NCBI GenBank assembly: GCA_964570685.1
Contig: CAZMZC010000027.1
Span: 1-41,505, forward strand
DNA length: 41,505 bases
Reading direction: 5' to 3'
Source of the DNA: UBA1189 sp964570685
GTDB taxonomy: Bacteria > Bacteroidota > Bacteroidia > Bacteroidales > Bacteroidaceae
The notes beneath the pieces are model-generated. The model saw only the letters and a list, made by a program, of their open reading frames with translations, did not search any database and was not told the origin of the DNA. This document shows, piece after piece, positions 8,644-17,390 of this stretch (the first letter of the stretch is position 1; the number at the start of each line of letters is the position of its first letter). Both the position numbers and the translations under genes were made by a program.

Positions 8644-8857
8644 AGAATTGGCTTGTGGAAACGGGAAAATAGGACAGGCCTTTTCAGGAAAGAGCAAGTG
8701 CATTTCCCGATTTATGTACCAATCTTGTAGTGCTATAGGAGCGTGCATCGACGTTATTGTCAGTATCTTTGCAGTGTGAAGATTCGGACAAATCCGAACA
8801 ACTTCTAACAAGTGTTGTAAAGTGTTAAAGACTGGAGCATCCGGGATGACTTTTGCT

Positions 8858-8865
8858 TAACTTTG
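8858..8865 (+). promoter_or_regulatory. -7 element for the phospholipase D-family gene
   Basis: TAACTTTG matches the Bacteroidota -7 consensus TAnnTTTG exactly. It lies 24 bases before ATG 8890, which supports that start over the in-frame ATG at 8863, which is inside the box. A second perfect box, TATCTTTG, lies at 8764-8771. No clear -33 box accompanies either. Confidence 0.55.
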
Positions 8866-8889
8866 CATCCTCATATGCCTACGCCGACA

Positions 8890-10113
8890 ATGAAGAAACT
8901 ACTCATAGCAATCATATCAACCCTACTCAGCCTGCCCCTCTGGGCTTCGGACACGGGCGAAGAGGCCTTTCCGCTCGACACGGCCGACGTGGTGTGGACC
9001 TTCACCCCGGGCAACCGCGTGAAGCTGCTCAACAATGCCGACGCCAAGTTTCTGGACCTGCTCACCTGCATCGACACGGCACGCCACTCGGTGCACCTCG
9101 AGTACTTCAACTTCCGCAACGACTCCATCAACCGCATCATGATGGGTGTCCTCGCCCGCAAGCTGCGCGAGGGAGTAGAGGTGCGCATCCTCTTCGATGA
9201 CTTCGGCAACGTATCCAACGACCGTCCCATCCGCCGCAAGCACCTGCGCGAGATGCGCGAACTGGGATTCAAGATTCAGGCCTACGACCCTATGCAGTTC
9301 CCGTGGATCAACCACGCCTTCCACCGCGACCATCGCAAGGTGGCTGTGATAGACGGGCACATAGCCTTCATCGGTGGCATCAACGTGGCCGACTACTACG
9401 TCACCGGCTTGCCCGGAATGGGCGACTGGCGCGACATGCACCTGCGCATCGAGGGGCCGGCGGCCAACATCATACAGCGCAACTTCATCACCATGTGGAA
9501 TGCCGAGACCAAGGAACGGCTCGACCCCTCCCACTACTGCCTTGCCGACACGGCTTACACCGACGGGGTGCCCGTGGCCATCGTCAACGACCATCCGCGC
9601 TACAGCAACGGCGACATCCTCGATGCCTACCTGTGGCTCATCAGTGAGGCCGAACGGGAGATTAAGATTGTGACGCCCTACTTCCTGCCGCCACCCAGCA
9701 TACGCCGCGCCTTGGCCCATGCCGTGGAGCGTGGGGTAGACGTGCAGATACTCATCTCGGCCAAGGGCGACATCGCCCTCACGCCCGAAGGCTCCAAGCG
9801 CATGGGCTACAAGCTCACCAAGCGGGGTGTCAACGTATTCCTCTTCAACGGCGGCTTCCACCACTCCAAGGTAATGTCCATCGACGACGACTGCTGCATG
9901 ATAGGCTCGGCCAACCTCGAGAGCCGCAGCCTATTCTACGACCACGAGCAGAACGCCATCGTGGTGGACACCACCCTCGTCAGCGACTTCGTGAAGATAT
10001 ACGAGGCCGACAAGCTCTGCAGCGACACGCTCACCCGCGAGCTCTACAAGAGTGCCTCGCCATGGAAGCGTTTCGTAGGCCGTCTGGCTGTATTCCTTAG
10101 ACCGATATTATAA
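8890..10113 (+). CDS. Secreted phospholipase D / cardiolipin synthase family protein
   Basis: 407 residues from ATG 8890 (MKKLLIAIISTLLSLPLWAS, a signal peptide). Two HKD motifs are intact: H-R-K with downstream D in HRKVAVIDGHIAFIGG (around residue 148), and H-S-K in HHSKVMSIDDDCCMIGSAN (around residue 325). The spacing and the ITPYFLPPP-like stretch (VTPYFLPPPSIRRAL) are those of bacterial cardiolipin synthases. Unlike typical ClsA it lacks the N-terminal membrane helix pair and carries a signal peptide instead, so it may act in the periplasm or outer membrane. Activity could be phosphatidyl transfer or phospholipid hydrolysis. It is followed by 139 non-coding bases and a CotH gene with its own promoter. 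Confidence 0.85.
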   Translation: MKKLLIAIISTLLSLPLWASDTGEEAFPLDTADVVWTFTPGNRVKLLNNADAKFLDLLTCIDTARHSVHLEYFNFRNDSINRIMMGVLARKLREGVEVRILFDDFGNVSNDRPIRRKHLREMRELGFKIQAYDPMQFPWINHAFHRDHRKVAVIDGHIAFIGGINVADYYVTGLPGMGDWRDMHLRIEGPAANIIQRNFITMWNAETKERLDPSHYCLADTAYTDGVPVAIVNDHPRYSNGDILDAYLWLISEAEREIKIVTPYFLPPPSIRRALAHAVERGVDVQILISAKGDIALTPEGSKRMGYKLTKRGVNVFLFNGGFHHSKVMSIDDDCCMIGSANLESRSLFYDHEQNAIVVDTTLVSDFVKIYEADKLCSDTLTRELYKSASPWKRFVGRLAVFLRPIL

Positions 10114-10181
10114 CCTTCCCGCTCGTTTGTGCCATCTTTAGAGACTGCGTCACAAAAGATACATAGGGCTGCAATAAATAT

Positions 10182-10195
10182 TCAAGTAAACTTGA
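10182..10195. promoter_or_regulatory. Possible operator overlapping the CotH gene promoter
   Basis: TCAAGT and ACTTGA flank AA (10182-10195). The right arm includes the TTG used as the -33 element, so a bound protein would block the promoter. Inference from position only. Confidence 0.35.
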
Positions 10196-10224
10196 TATTT
10201 CTCGCTCATTTATTCGTATCTTTG
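10192..10224 (+). promoter_or_regulatory. Promoter of the 1040-residue CotH gene
   Basis: TTG (10192-10194), 22 bases, then TATCTTTG (10217-10224), an exact TAnnTTTG. Transcription would start near 10231, about 20 bases before ATG 10253. Confidence 0.7.
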
Positions 10225-10252
10225 CAGGCGAATCTAATACGCAAAAGGTAAA

Positions 10253-13200
10253 ATGAGACTACGACTATTGCTCCTGTTCGCTCTACAGAGTCTGCTAGCA
10301 GGATTATCGGTGGCACAAACAGCCTCGAACCATTATGTGTACTTCGCCAATGGCGATGTGGAGGCATACCCCGAGGAGTATGTCAGGACATTGGAAACGA
10401 CCGATGGATACAGGCTCACACTCATCAATGACAGCATCATCACATGGACAGCAACGGAGGTCGACTCCGTGACGAGCATAGCACCCACCTACCCGCAGTT
10501 TACCGACTTCAAGTTCAACGATAACCTTAATGAGCAACTTGTCAACGACGTGCCTGGCACAATTGCTGGCGACAGGGTAACAGCCACGGTAGCTGCCATA
10601 GGCAAATGGCTCACACCAACCTACAAACTCAGCGACAGGGCTGCAGTGGCCTACGTAGATGGTGTAGCACAGCAGAGCAGCATCTCGCGTAGGCGCTTTG
10701 CCGATGAGGTGGTATACACGTTGGGCTACCCGAACTACCGACGCCTGTCGGCAGAGAAAATAAGCGATGAGGTGTGGAGCGAAGGTTCGGTTGGCGTCGA
10801 GGAGATAGCACTGACAGCAGATATGCTCTCTACCAATGCGCCCTCGGGACGTGGAGAGGGACTGGAGAACCTCGTCGATGGCATGCCGACGACATTCTTC
10901 CATTCTACATGGAGCAACGACCCGCTGTATGAGAAGCTCCCCGAGAATGAATATCCCTATATCTCTGTGGCAGTGCCCCAACCTATCAGCGCCCTCAAGT
11001 TTTACTATCAGGGGAGGATAGATACTAATAACCGTAACCCATATGCGTTCAGAGTATACGCATCGCACGACAATGCGGTGTGGAACGAGGTAGCCTACTT
11101 CGACGAGAGCACTGGCATCCCTACAACAGAGGCGGGAGCAGAGTTCACCTCCCCGACAATAGAGGCGAACGAAGCATACCGCTACTGGAAATTCGAACAG
11201 ACGGCATGTGCCTACAAGAACTACCTGGTGTTGTCCACATTCCGCCTCTACGAAGTTACTGACGTTGTCGAGCCCGAGCTCATTGAGCCTGCCCGCTACG
11301 ACTACCGTATGATGCCCCTCGGACGCGAAGTGGCGGTAGACGTCACCTGGCTCACCGATGAGGCCACGGCTGTGCCCCGTATCGATATAGACATTGATGG
11401 CGGACAGATGGTGTCGAGCAAGGAGTACTACCTCAACGCTCTCATCACCATACAGGGTAATGGCGTATATGCCGACTTTCAGGACTCGGTGCAGATCAAA
11501 GGCCGTGGCAACAGCAGCTGGAGCAGCAACCCCTATGCCAAGAATCCCTACCGACTGAAGTTTGCCAGTTCGGTCAAGCCTTTCGGGCTGAAAAAAGGCA
11601 AGAACTGGAACCTCATTGCACAAAGTCAGACAGGCTCTATGATGAGCAACCCCATGGCTATGAAGGCTGCTCGTATGGTGGGGACGGCAGGAGCCAACAA
11701 TGTAATCCCCGTAGACCTCTATATGAATGGCGAGTATCGCGGTAGCTACATCTTTACCCAGAAGACCGGACTTGCCAACAACAGCATAGACCTCAGTGAT
11801 GAGTTGGCAGCGGTATTCCTCGAGCTCGACACCTACTACGACGAGACCTACCGCTTCTACTCCAACAAATACAGCCTGCCCGTCAATATCAAGGAGCCCG
11901 ACTTCTCCGAGGGCGAGACGGTGCTCGACATGGCACAGGTGAAGACCGACTTCAACCGCTTCGAGACCTCGCTCTATGAGGGCACCAATTTTGAGCGCTT
12001 CGTAGATTTGGAGATGCTGGCTCGCTTTATGCTGGTCAACGAGTTGGTACTCAATGCCGAGCTCAACCATCCCAAGAGCACCTTCTTGCACAAGGAGAAC
12101 CTCAATCATCTGGGCAGCCCCTATGTCTTCGGCCCAGCATGGGACTTCGACTGGGCCTACGGCTATGAGAGCAACCGCCAGTACTGCACCTCATCGCCCA
12201 CCGCCTACCTCTTCGGTATCCTCACCAGCGGTAAAGGCAACCGCTTCTTCTCTGATCTGTGGCAAGCAAGCGATCTCCTGAAGCGCCGCTACTATGCCCT
12301 ATGGAAGGACTTTGTGGACAATCATCTGGAAGAGTATATCGACTATGCCGACGACTATCTGGCCTATGCCAACAGTTCGTTCATCAACAACTCATACAAG
12401 TGGGGCGATGGCGGCAACTACGCTACAGTAGCCGAGAACATGAAGTCGTGGCTCACCAAGCGTGCCCATTACATACTGGACAACCTCACCCCCTACGACC
12501 TGGATGCCCCGATAGATTACCCCTATGGCGACATCAATCTTGACGGTGAGATAGACATTGCGGATAGAGACCTGCTGTCTGATTATCTCATGGAGATCTC
12601 GAAGCCTGGCACCCGATTTGCTCAAGCTGACGTAGATGCTACGGGTGAAATCACGATTGGAGACATGGCTTGGCTATGCGATATGATAGGCGATGCCGCA
12701 GTAGCCTCAGCACGCCAATACGAAAGGGGCTGGGCAACCATCGATGATGACGATGAGGATACCACTCCTGCATCCTATCCACTCAAGGCACCCGAGGAAG
12801 AAGTGGTGAGTGCTGACGGTATAGGCGTGCTTGTCAGTGAGGTTACTCCCGGCATGGAATGGAACCTTGTAGTATCTATGGAGAATGTGCAGCCCTACAC
12901 GGCATTCCAGCTGGATGTGACGCTGCCCGATGGAGTCAACGTATTTGACGACTTTGTAGACCTCGCCCCTGCCAGCCGTATTGAAGGAACTCACACCTTG
13001 CGCGGAGGCTACCTCAGCGATGGGCGATATCGCATCATAGGCTACTCTGACAGCAATGCCTCCTATGCCAGCACTACAGGTGCCCTCTTCACACTGCTCC
13101 TCACTGCCGACAGGGAGCTGGCTGTAGGTACCTATCCGCTCGCGATAGACAATGTGCGCATGCTCACCAGTGCAGGCTTTGAAAATGCGCTGAGCGCTAT

Positions 13201-13375
13201 CGATGCCACCATGTATGCATCAGAAACATCCATCGATACGCCTCACACTGCACCATACCGCATCACCTACTACACCATAGAAGGCAAGCCGCTGACAGCA
13301 CCGCGCCCAGGCATAGTCATCTGCCGCAAAGTATACAGCGACGGACACGTGGAAGTGGTGAAGAAGATGTATTGA
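10253..13375 (+). CDS. CotH-kinase family surface protein with dockerin-like and cohesin-like regions
   Basis: 1040 residues. Signal peptide 1-21. Residues about 196-336 look like an F5/8-type (discoidin) module (LENLVDGMPTTFFHSTW...RYWKFEQ). A CotH kinase-like domain spans about 365-740, with IKGRGNSSWSSNPYAKNPYR, LYMNGEYRGSYIFTQK and GPAWDFDWAYG. Residues about 757-810 contain two Ca-binding-like loops (DINLDGEIDIADRD and DVDATGEITIGD), typical of type I dockerin repeats. Residues about 855-985 resemble a cohesin fold (FQLDVTLPDG...GALFTLLLTAD). The end (YYTIEGKPL...PGIVICRK) resembles Bacteroidales C-terminal sorting tails. Function is unknown; CotH proteins phosphorylate proteins in spore coats, but targets in Bacteroidota are not established. 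It has its own promoter and a strong terminator. Confidence 0.88.
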   Translation: MRLRLLLLFALQSLLAGLSVAQTASNHYVYFANGDVEAYPEEYVRTLETTDGYRLTLINDSIITWTATEVDSVTSIAPTYPQFTDFKFNDNLNEQLVNDVPGTIAGDRVTATVAAIGKWLTPTYKLSDRAAVAYVDGVAQQSSISRRRFADEVVYTLGYPNYRRLSAEKISDEVWSEGSVGVEEIALTADMLSTNAPSGRGEGLENLVDGMPTTFFHSTWSNDPLYEKLPENEYPYISVAVPQPISALKFYYQGRIDTNNRNPYAFRVYASHDNAVWNEVAYFDESTGIPTTEAGAEFTSPTIEANEAYRYWKFEQTACAYKNYLVLSTFRLYEVTDVVEPELIEPARYDYRMMPLGREVAVDVTWLTDEATAVPRIDIDIDGGQMVSSKEYYLNALITIQGNGVYADFQDSVQIKGRGNSSWSSNPYAKNPYRLKFASSVKPFGLKKGKNWNLIAQSQTGSMMSNPMAMKAARMVGTAGANNVIPVDLYMNGEYRGSYIFTQKTGLANNSIDLSDELAAVFLELDTYYDETYRFYSNKYSLPVNIKEPDFSEGETVLDMAQVKTDFNRFETSLYEGTNFERFVDLEMLARFMLVNELVLNAELNHPKSTFLHKENLNHLGSPYVFGPAWDFDWAYGYESNRQYCTSSPTAYLFGILTSGKGNRFFSDLWQASDLLKRRYYALWKDFVDNHLEEYIDYADDYLAYANSSFINNSYKWGDGGNYATVAENMKSWLTKRAHYILDNLTPYDLDAPIDYPYGDINLDGEIDIADRDLLSDYLMEISKPGTRFAQADVDATGEITIGDMAWLCDMIGDAAVASARQYERGWATIDDDDEDTTPASYPLKAPEEEVVSADGIGVLVSEVTPGMEWNLVVSMENVQPYTAFQLDVTLPDGVNVFDDFVDLAPASRIEGTHTLRGGYLSDGRYRIIGYSDSNASYASTTGALFTLLLTADRELAVGTYPLAIDNVRMLTSAGFENALSAIDATMYASETSIDTPHTAPYRITYYTIEGKPLTAPRPGIVICRKVYSDGHVEVVKKMY

Positions 13376-13402
13376 GTGGTACTCACTCTGTAAAGACAGC
13401 AA

Positions 13403-13432
13403 AAGGTCGGCACTGGGAGGTGTGCCGACCTT
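13403..13432. terminator. Bidirectional terminator between convergent CotH and ABC-F genes
   Basis: Perfect 11-bp arms AAGGTCGGCAC (13403-13413) and GTGCCGACCTT (13422-13432) flank an 8-base loop. On the minus strand the stem is followed by a short T run, so it mainly suits the ABC-F gene but can serve both. Confidence 0.85.
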
Positions 13433-13466
13433 CGTCTATACATATCCTTGTGTGGATGCAGTAGCG

Positions 13467-15104
13467 TCAGCTTTTGCGCTCCAGTTCCTGCAAACTCTCC
13501 AGTTTCTTTGTCTCAAGGAACTCGTAGATGCCGCAGAGGTGCTCGCGCACACGTTGGTGGCCGAACTCGTAGACCTTGGTGACGAGGCCGTCGAGGAAGT
13601 CGCGGTCGTGGCTCACGAGGATGAGCGTGCCGTCATAGTCCTGCAGGGCTTGCTTGAGCACATCTTTGGTCTTGAAGTCGAGGTGGTTGGTGGGCTCGTC
13701 AAGGATGAGCAGGTTGACGGGCTCGAGCAGTAGCTTGAGCAGTGCCAGTCGGGTGCGCTCACCACCGGATAGCACTTTCACCTTCTTCATAGACTCTTCG
13801 GGGCCGCCAAACATGAAGGCTCCCAGCAGGTCGCGTATCTTGTTGCGCACCTCGCCCTTGGCCACATCGTCGATGGTTTGGAATACGGTGAGCTCCTCGT
13901 CGAGCAGCGATGCCTGGTTTTGGGCGAAATAACCTATCTGTACGTTGTGCCCGAGGGTGATGGTGCCGTCGTAGGGTATCTCGCCCATGATGCTTTTGAC
14001 CATAGTGGACTTGCCCTCGCCGTTGCGGCCTACGAAGGCTATCTTGTCGCCACGCTCCACGGTGAAGGTGGCATCCTTGTATATCACTCTGTCGTATGTC
14101 TTGCCCACGCTATCGGCAATCACGGGGTAGCTACCGCTGCGGGGCGAGGGTGGGAACTTGAGGCGCAGGCGCGAGGTATCTTCCTCGTCCACCTCGATGA
14201 TTTCGAGCTTCTCAAGCATCTTCACGCGGCTCTGTACCTGGAGGGTCTTCGAGTAGGTGCCTTTGAAGCGTTCGATGAAGTCCTTGGTCTCCTGTATCAT
14301 CTTCTGCTGCTCCTCGTACTGCTTCTGCTGTTGCTCACGGCGCTCCTTGCGCAGTTCGAGGTAGTGGCTGTACGATGCCTTGTAGTCGTAGATGCGGCCC
14401 ATGGTGACCTCGATGGTGCGGGTGGTGATGGAGTCTACGAACTTACGGTCGTGGCTGATGACGACTACCGCCTTCGACGAGGTCTTGATGAACTCCTCGA
14501 GCCACTGTATACTCTCTATGTCGAGGTGGTTGGTAGGCTCGTCGAGAAGCAATACGTCGGGGTCCTTGAGCAGCAGCTTGGCCAGCTCTATACGCATACG
14601 CCAGCCGCCCGAGAACTCCGAGGTGGGCTTGGAGAAGTCGGTGCGCTCGAAGCCGAGGCCCAGCAGTGTCTTCTCCACATCTTCCTCGAAGTGGGTCATG
14701 TCGATGGCATAGAACTTCTCGCTCAGCACGGCCACCTGCTCTATGAGTGCCATGTATTCGTCGCTCTCGTAGTCGGTGCGTGTGGCCAGCTCGTTGTTCA
14801 TGCGCTCAATCTCAGCCTCGGCCTCGTGCAGATGGGCAAAGGCTTGCGAGGTCTCCTCGAAGACGGTGCGCCCATCTTCGGTCATGAGGTACTGGGGCAG
14901 GTAGGCGATGACACAATCCTTCGGTGCCGACACCTTGCCGCGTGTAGGCTGGCGCACTCCTGCGAGTATCTTGAGCAGGGTGCTCTTGCCTGCTCCGTTC
15001 TTGCCCATCAGGGCGATACGATCCTTTTCGTTGATTTGGAACGATATGTCCTTGAATAATGTGGTGCCGCCAAACTCTACGGCCAGTCCGTCTACTGATA
15101 TCAA
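13467..15104 (-). CDS. ABC-F family ATPase with a TTG start
   Basis: 545 residues in two ATPase halves: Walker A GKNGAGKS (about 34-41) and GRNGEGKS (about 350-357), signatures EFSGGWRMR and LSGGERTRL, both with LLLDEPTNHLD or LILDEPTNHLD. The charged linker between them (LRKERREQQQKQYEEQQK...) is the P-site tRNA interaction motif region of ABC-F proteins, which act on the ribosome and not as transporters. The product is closest to the YkpA/YbiT-like housekeeping type, though ribosome-protection resistance cannot be excluded. The start codon is TTG (15104-15102), since an in-frame TAA lies three codons upstream. A weak start suggests low or controlled expression. A leader of about 165 bases contains the telomere-like repeat. 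Confidence 0.92.
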   Translation of the reverse strand: MISVDGLAVEFGGTTLFKDISFQINEKDRIALMGKNGAGKSTLLKILAGVRQPTRGKVSAPKDCVIAYLPQYLMTEDGRTVFEETSQAFAHLHEAEAEIERMNNELATRTDYESDEYMALIEQVAVLSEKFYAIDMTHFEEDVEKTLLGLGFERTDFSKPTSEFSGGWRMRIELAKLLLKDPDVLLLDEPTNHLDIESIQWLEEFIKTSSKAVVVISHDRKFVDSITTRTIEVTMGRIYDYKASYSHYLELRKERREQQQKQYEEQQKMIQETKDFIERFKGTYSKTLQVQSRVKMLEKLEIIEVDEEDTSRLRLKFPPSPRSGSYPVIADSVGKTYDRVIYKDATFTVERGDKIAFVGRNGEGKSTMVKSIMGEIPYDGTITLGHNVQIGYFAQNQASLLDEELTVFQTIDDVAKGEVRNKIRDLLGAFMFGGPEESMKKVKVLSGGERTRLALLKLLLEPVNLLILDEPTNHLDFKTKDVLKQALQDYDGTLILVSHDRDFLDGLVTKVYEFGHQRVREHLCGIYEFLETKKLESLQELERKS

Positions 15105-15108
15105 AGCT

Positions 15109-15187
15109 AATTAAAAATTAAAAGTTAAAAATTAAAACAACTCTAAACCCTAAACCCTGAACTCTAAACCCCTATACCCTAAAACCC
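15109..15187. repeat. Inverted second copy of the TTTAGGG plus AT-rich composite repeat
   Basis: Reading left to right: an AT tract AATTAAAAATTAAAAG and similar (15109-15138), then CTAAACCCTAAACCCTGAAC and further degenerate CCCTAAA units (15141-15187). This is the 5588-5656 composite in reverse orientation. It lies in the 5' leader of the ABC-F gene, ending five bases before the TTG start. Confidence 0.75.
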
Positions 15188-15277
15188 GCAACGCCTTCCT
15201 GATGGCCCATAGATGTTTTTCATGTACTTACAGTCATCTTGGAAGATGTGCGGGCAAATGTCGTGCTTTATTTTCTG

Positions 15278-15309
15278 CAAAAATAATGCTTTTTTTTGAT
15301 TGCAACAAA
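15278..15309 (-). promoter_or_regulatory. Promoter of the ABC-F gene
   Basis: On the minus strand TTTG (15309-15306), 20 bases, then TATTTTTG (15285-15278). This fits the Bacteroidota pattern exactly. It begins inside the T tract of the preceding gene's terminator and predicts a leader of about 165 bases. Confidence 0.65.
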
Positions 15310-15338
15310 AAAGGCAGCCGAGATAGTTCTCAACTGCC
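15307..15338 (-). terminator. Terminator of the beta-barrel gene
   Basis: On the minus strand GGCAG-TTGAG and CTCGG-CTGCC form a 10-bp stem (two G-U pairs) around AACTAT, followed by TTTTTT (15312-15307). A standard intrinsic terminator. Confidence 0.8.
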
Positions 15339-15361
15339 AGGATAGAGGGGGAGGGGAAAGC

Positions 15362-15985
15362 TCAGAAGGCCAAACCCACGCGGAATCCGAAGTTGCCCGG
15401 AGTCTCCATGCTCTGCCCCATCACGGTGCCTTTGTTCGTGGAGAAGCTGTAGTAGGCCGCTGCATGCAGACCCATGCCATTGGCCCAGGGATACCAGCGC
15501 ACACCGATTTCGGGCGACATGTAGAATCCCCAAGTGTCTTCCGACGACTTGTATATATAGTAGTACGACGACATGTTAGCATACTCGGCACCCAGCTTCA
15601 GCGCCACGTAGGGCTGCCAATCCGACTCGATGATACGGTACAGCGCCGTGACACCGAAGGGGAGCTGGTAGAGCGAGCGCTGCTGGTCGGTATACACCGC
15701 CGTCTCATTCGTGAGATTCACCACACTGCGGTCTACATATTGGCTGTTGGTGTGGTAGTTGAGGAAGGCACCTACTGCGAAGTCAGGTGTAAGGTACCAG
15801 CCTGCATCGAAGTTCATGCCCCAGCCGCTGGCCTTGTCGGCAAACTTGTTGATGGGGATGTTGAACTGCCAATCTACGTTGTAGTACGCATCGAGCGACA
15901 CCTGCGACCTTGCCGGCATGCTGAATCCTACGATGAGGGCTACTGCAGCAGCCAGACGGATAGAATATTTCTTTAGAGTTTTCAT
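15362..15985 (-). CDS. Small outer-membrane beta-barrel protein
   Basis: 207 residues. Signal peptide MKTLKKYSIRLAAAVALIVG cut after about residue 27 (ARSQ). The mature part shows alternating strands rich in Tyr and Gly (GWGMNFDAGWYLTPDFAVGAF, WQPYVALKLGAEYANM, WGFYMSPEIGVRWYPW) and ends with Phe, the usual final residue for insertion by the Bam complex. An 8-strand barrel of the OmpA/OmpW size class is likely. It lies 41 bases downstream of the DUF4136 lipoprotein gene in the same direction and is followed by a good terminator, so the three envelope genes 17270-15362 probably form one transcript. Confidence 0.8.
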   Translation of the reverse strand: MKTLKKYSIRLAAAVALIVGFSMPARSQVSLDAYYNVDWQFNIPINKFADKASGWGMNFDAGWYLTPDFAVGAFLNYHTNSQYVDRSVVNLTNETAVYTDQQRSLYQLPFGVTALYRIIESDWQPYVALKLGAEYANMSSYYYIYKSSEDTWGFYMSPEIGVRWYPWANGMGLHAAAYYSFSTNKGTVMGQSMETPGNFGFRVGLAF

Positions 15986-16026
15986 ATTGGTTAAGGTTTT
16001 TTAGGATTCTTGAGTCTTTGGCATTC

Positions 16027-16665
16027 TCATTTCTTCAGATAAGCAGATTGGCTGAAAGCCTGGCCGATAGCTTGTGTCACCTCCGTAGTATTGAGCGAGC
16101 CGTCGCCATTGAGCAGGCCGCTGATGTAACTGCTCCACACCACCTTGAGCTGCTTCGAAGTGCCCTCGGGCAAGGTGAGGTCCACCAATTCGCCCAGCAG
16201 AGAGCCTGTAGAGTAAGAGTAGGTGATGTCGTAGGGCCAATACCATCCGCCCCAGTCACCCCAGTAGCTGAAGTTCCAGTACCAAGGATATCCGTACCAC
16301 CAAGGGTAGTTGTTGAAATAGCGAAACTTGTAGGTCTCCTCCACGTAGCTCACCTGCAAGCCGAGGTCGGCCTCATCCTTGTCGAGTGTGCGCACATAGC
16401 CAGCACTCTCCATACCCTTCACGTAGCTCGCGATGATGATGTCCGAGGCGGGCGTGCCGTACAGATACTTGGGCTTGCTGGAGCTGTTGTCGATGATGAG
16501 TACACTGTCGGGCACGTAGAAGGTCGTGAACTTGGCGAAATCGGTGTCGTCATCATAGTTGGTATACACCAGATAGTCGTCATCGAGCTTGCCCGTGTCG
16601 GGGGTCTTCTCGCAAGCGGTCACGAGAAGTGCTGCTACAAAGAGCATTGGGATTACTTTTTTCAT
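16027..16665 (-). CDS. DUF4136 lipoprotein
   Basis: 212 residues. Signal MKKVIPMLFVAALLVTAC with a lipobox ending at Cys 18. The mature start (YLVYTNYDDDTDFAKFTTFY) and the middle (IASYVKGMESAGYVRTLDKDEADLGLQVSYVEE) match the DUF4136 family of envelope lipoproteins. A short segment very rich in Trp and Tyr follows (NNYPWWYGYPWYWNFSYWGD), common in this family before the final helix. The function is unknown. A TTTAAGGG/TTAGGG-like tract (16668-16690) lies directly upstream. Confidence 0.82.
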   Translation of the reverse strand: MKKVIPMLFVAALLVTACEKTPDTGKLDDDYLVYTNYDDDTDFAKFTTFYVPDSVLIIDNSSSKPKYLYGTPASDIIIASYVKGMESAGYVRTLDKDEADLGLQVSYVEETYKFRYFNNYPWWYGYPWYWNFSYWGDWGGWYWPYDITYSYSTGSLLGELVDLTLPEGTSKQLKVVWSSYISGLLNGDGSLNTTEVTQAIGQAFSQSAYLKK

Positions 16666-16778
16666 AAGGTTTAAGGGTTAGGGTTATTTTTTTGAGTGAT
16701 TAACGATTAATGTTGAGTGGTCAGCAAAGCCTCCGGATGCCTCGTCTTTCCCATTAGCCGTTAATCTTTTTCTTCACA

Positions 16779-17270
16779 CTACTTCCTGCGCAGCTTATGC
16801 TTCACGTCCTGAGACACACGTTTCAGTTCCTTGTCCACTTTGTGCAGGGCACTGTCGCCCTCGGCCACAAGGCGCATCTTGGGGCGATTGCTGTACGAGA
16901 TCAGCTCATACACGATAGCCGTAGAGTCATTGGGCATGCCCACCATCACTATCTTCTGTCCCTCGTCGCGATTGGTGCTCACCTTTCCGTTGGTCTCGGT
17001 ATAGCTTTCTGTGAGGCTGTAGGTGCCGTCGGCATTGAGTCCGTAGCTGTTGATGGTGAGCACATAGTTGGCGGGGATGCCGGCATCGGTAGGCAGCACG
17101 CCCTCATACACAAAGGTCTGCAGTTCACCGATGGTAGAGTCGTTGATCATATAGATGCTGTCGCTATACGCCTCTATGGCAACAGCAGGCTCTACTCTCT
17201 TCTTGTTGCCGCACGATACGGCAAGTGCGGCCAAGCATACGACGGCCGCCAAAGTAAGCGTTTTCTTCAT
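16779..17270 (-). CDS. NlpE-like envelope lipoprotein
   Basis: 163 residues from ATG 17270 (MKKTLTLAAVVCLAALAVSC, lipobox with Cys 20). This start is preferred over ATG 17282 because GGAGG lies six bases upstream of it. The mature part contains FVYEGVLPTDAGIPANYVLT and later YSLTESYTETNGKV, resembling the N-terminal domain of NlpE, a copper-resistance and envelope-stress lipoprotein. The C-terminal tail is basic and helical (DKELKRVSQDVKHKLRRK), unlike classical NlpE. It is the first of three co-directional envelope genes. Confidence 0.72.
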   Translation of the reverse strand: MKKTLTLAAVVCLAALAVSCGNKKRVEPAVAIEAYSDSIYMINDSTIGELQTFVYEGVLPTDAGIPANYVLTINSYGLNADGTYSLTESYTETNGKVSTNRDEGQKIVMVGMPNDSTAIVYELISYSNRPKMRLVAEGDSALHKVDKELKRVSQDVKHKLRRK

Positions 17271-17390
17271 TGTATCCTCCATCTTTTATGGGTTAATAGC
17301 AATGAAGTAACACTTGCCTTGGCGATTTGTTCCGTAGCAGATTGTTTTTAACTTCTACTTCGGTTCCTGAGACGTGCGCTTCAGCGGCTC

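Larger units (their letters stand above)
7828..8889. other. Long gene-poor gap rich in repeats
   Basis: More than 1 kb between divergent genes. It holds a likely small lipoprotein gene (7933-8064), a 62-codon open frame on the minus strand (8105-8293) that I cannot support as a gene, a degenerate palindrome near 8430-8460 (CGATTACAAATCAGCCG) related to the element at 951-973, the nested AT-rich repeat at 8560-8643, and promoter motifs for the phospholipase gene. No RNA gene was recognised. Confidence 0.6.

Noticed and set aside
10304..12109. A 601-codon open frame opposite the first CotH gene
   Set aside because: Antisense shadow; the plus strand carries CotH motifs, a signal peptide and a promoter.
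13878..15059. A 393-codon open frame opposite the ABC-F gene
   Set aside because: Leu-rich shadow; all ABC motifs are on the minus strand.
13467..15104. Antibiotic-resistance ABC-F (Msr/Vga type)
   Set aside because: The linker and overall wording look like the widespread housekeeping type; no resistance-specific long linker can be recognised by eye.
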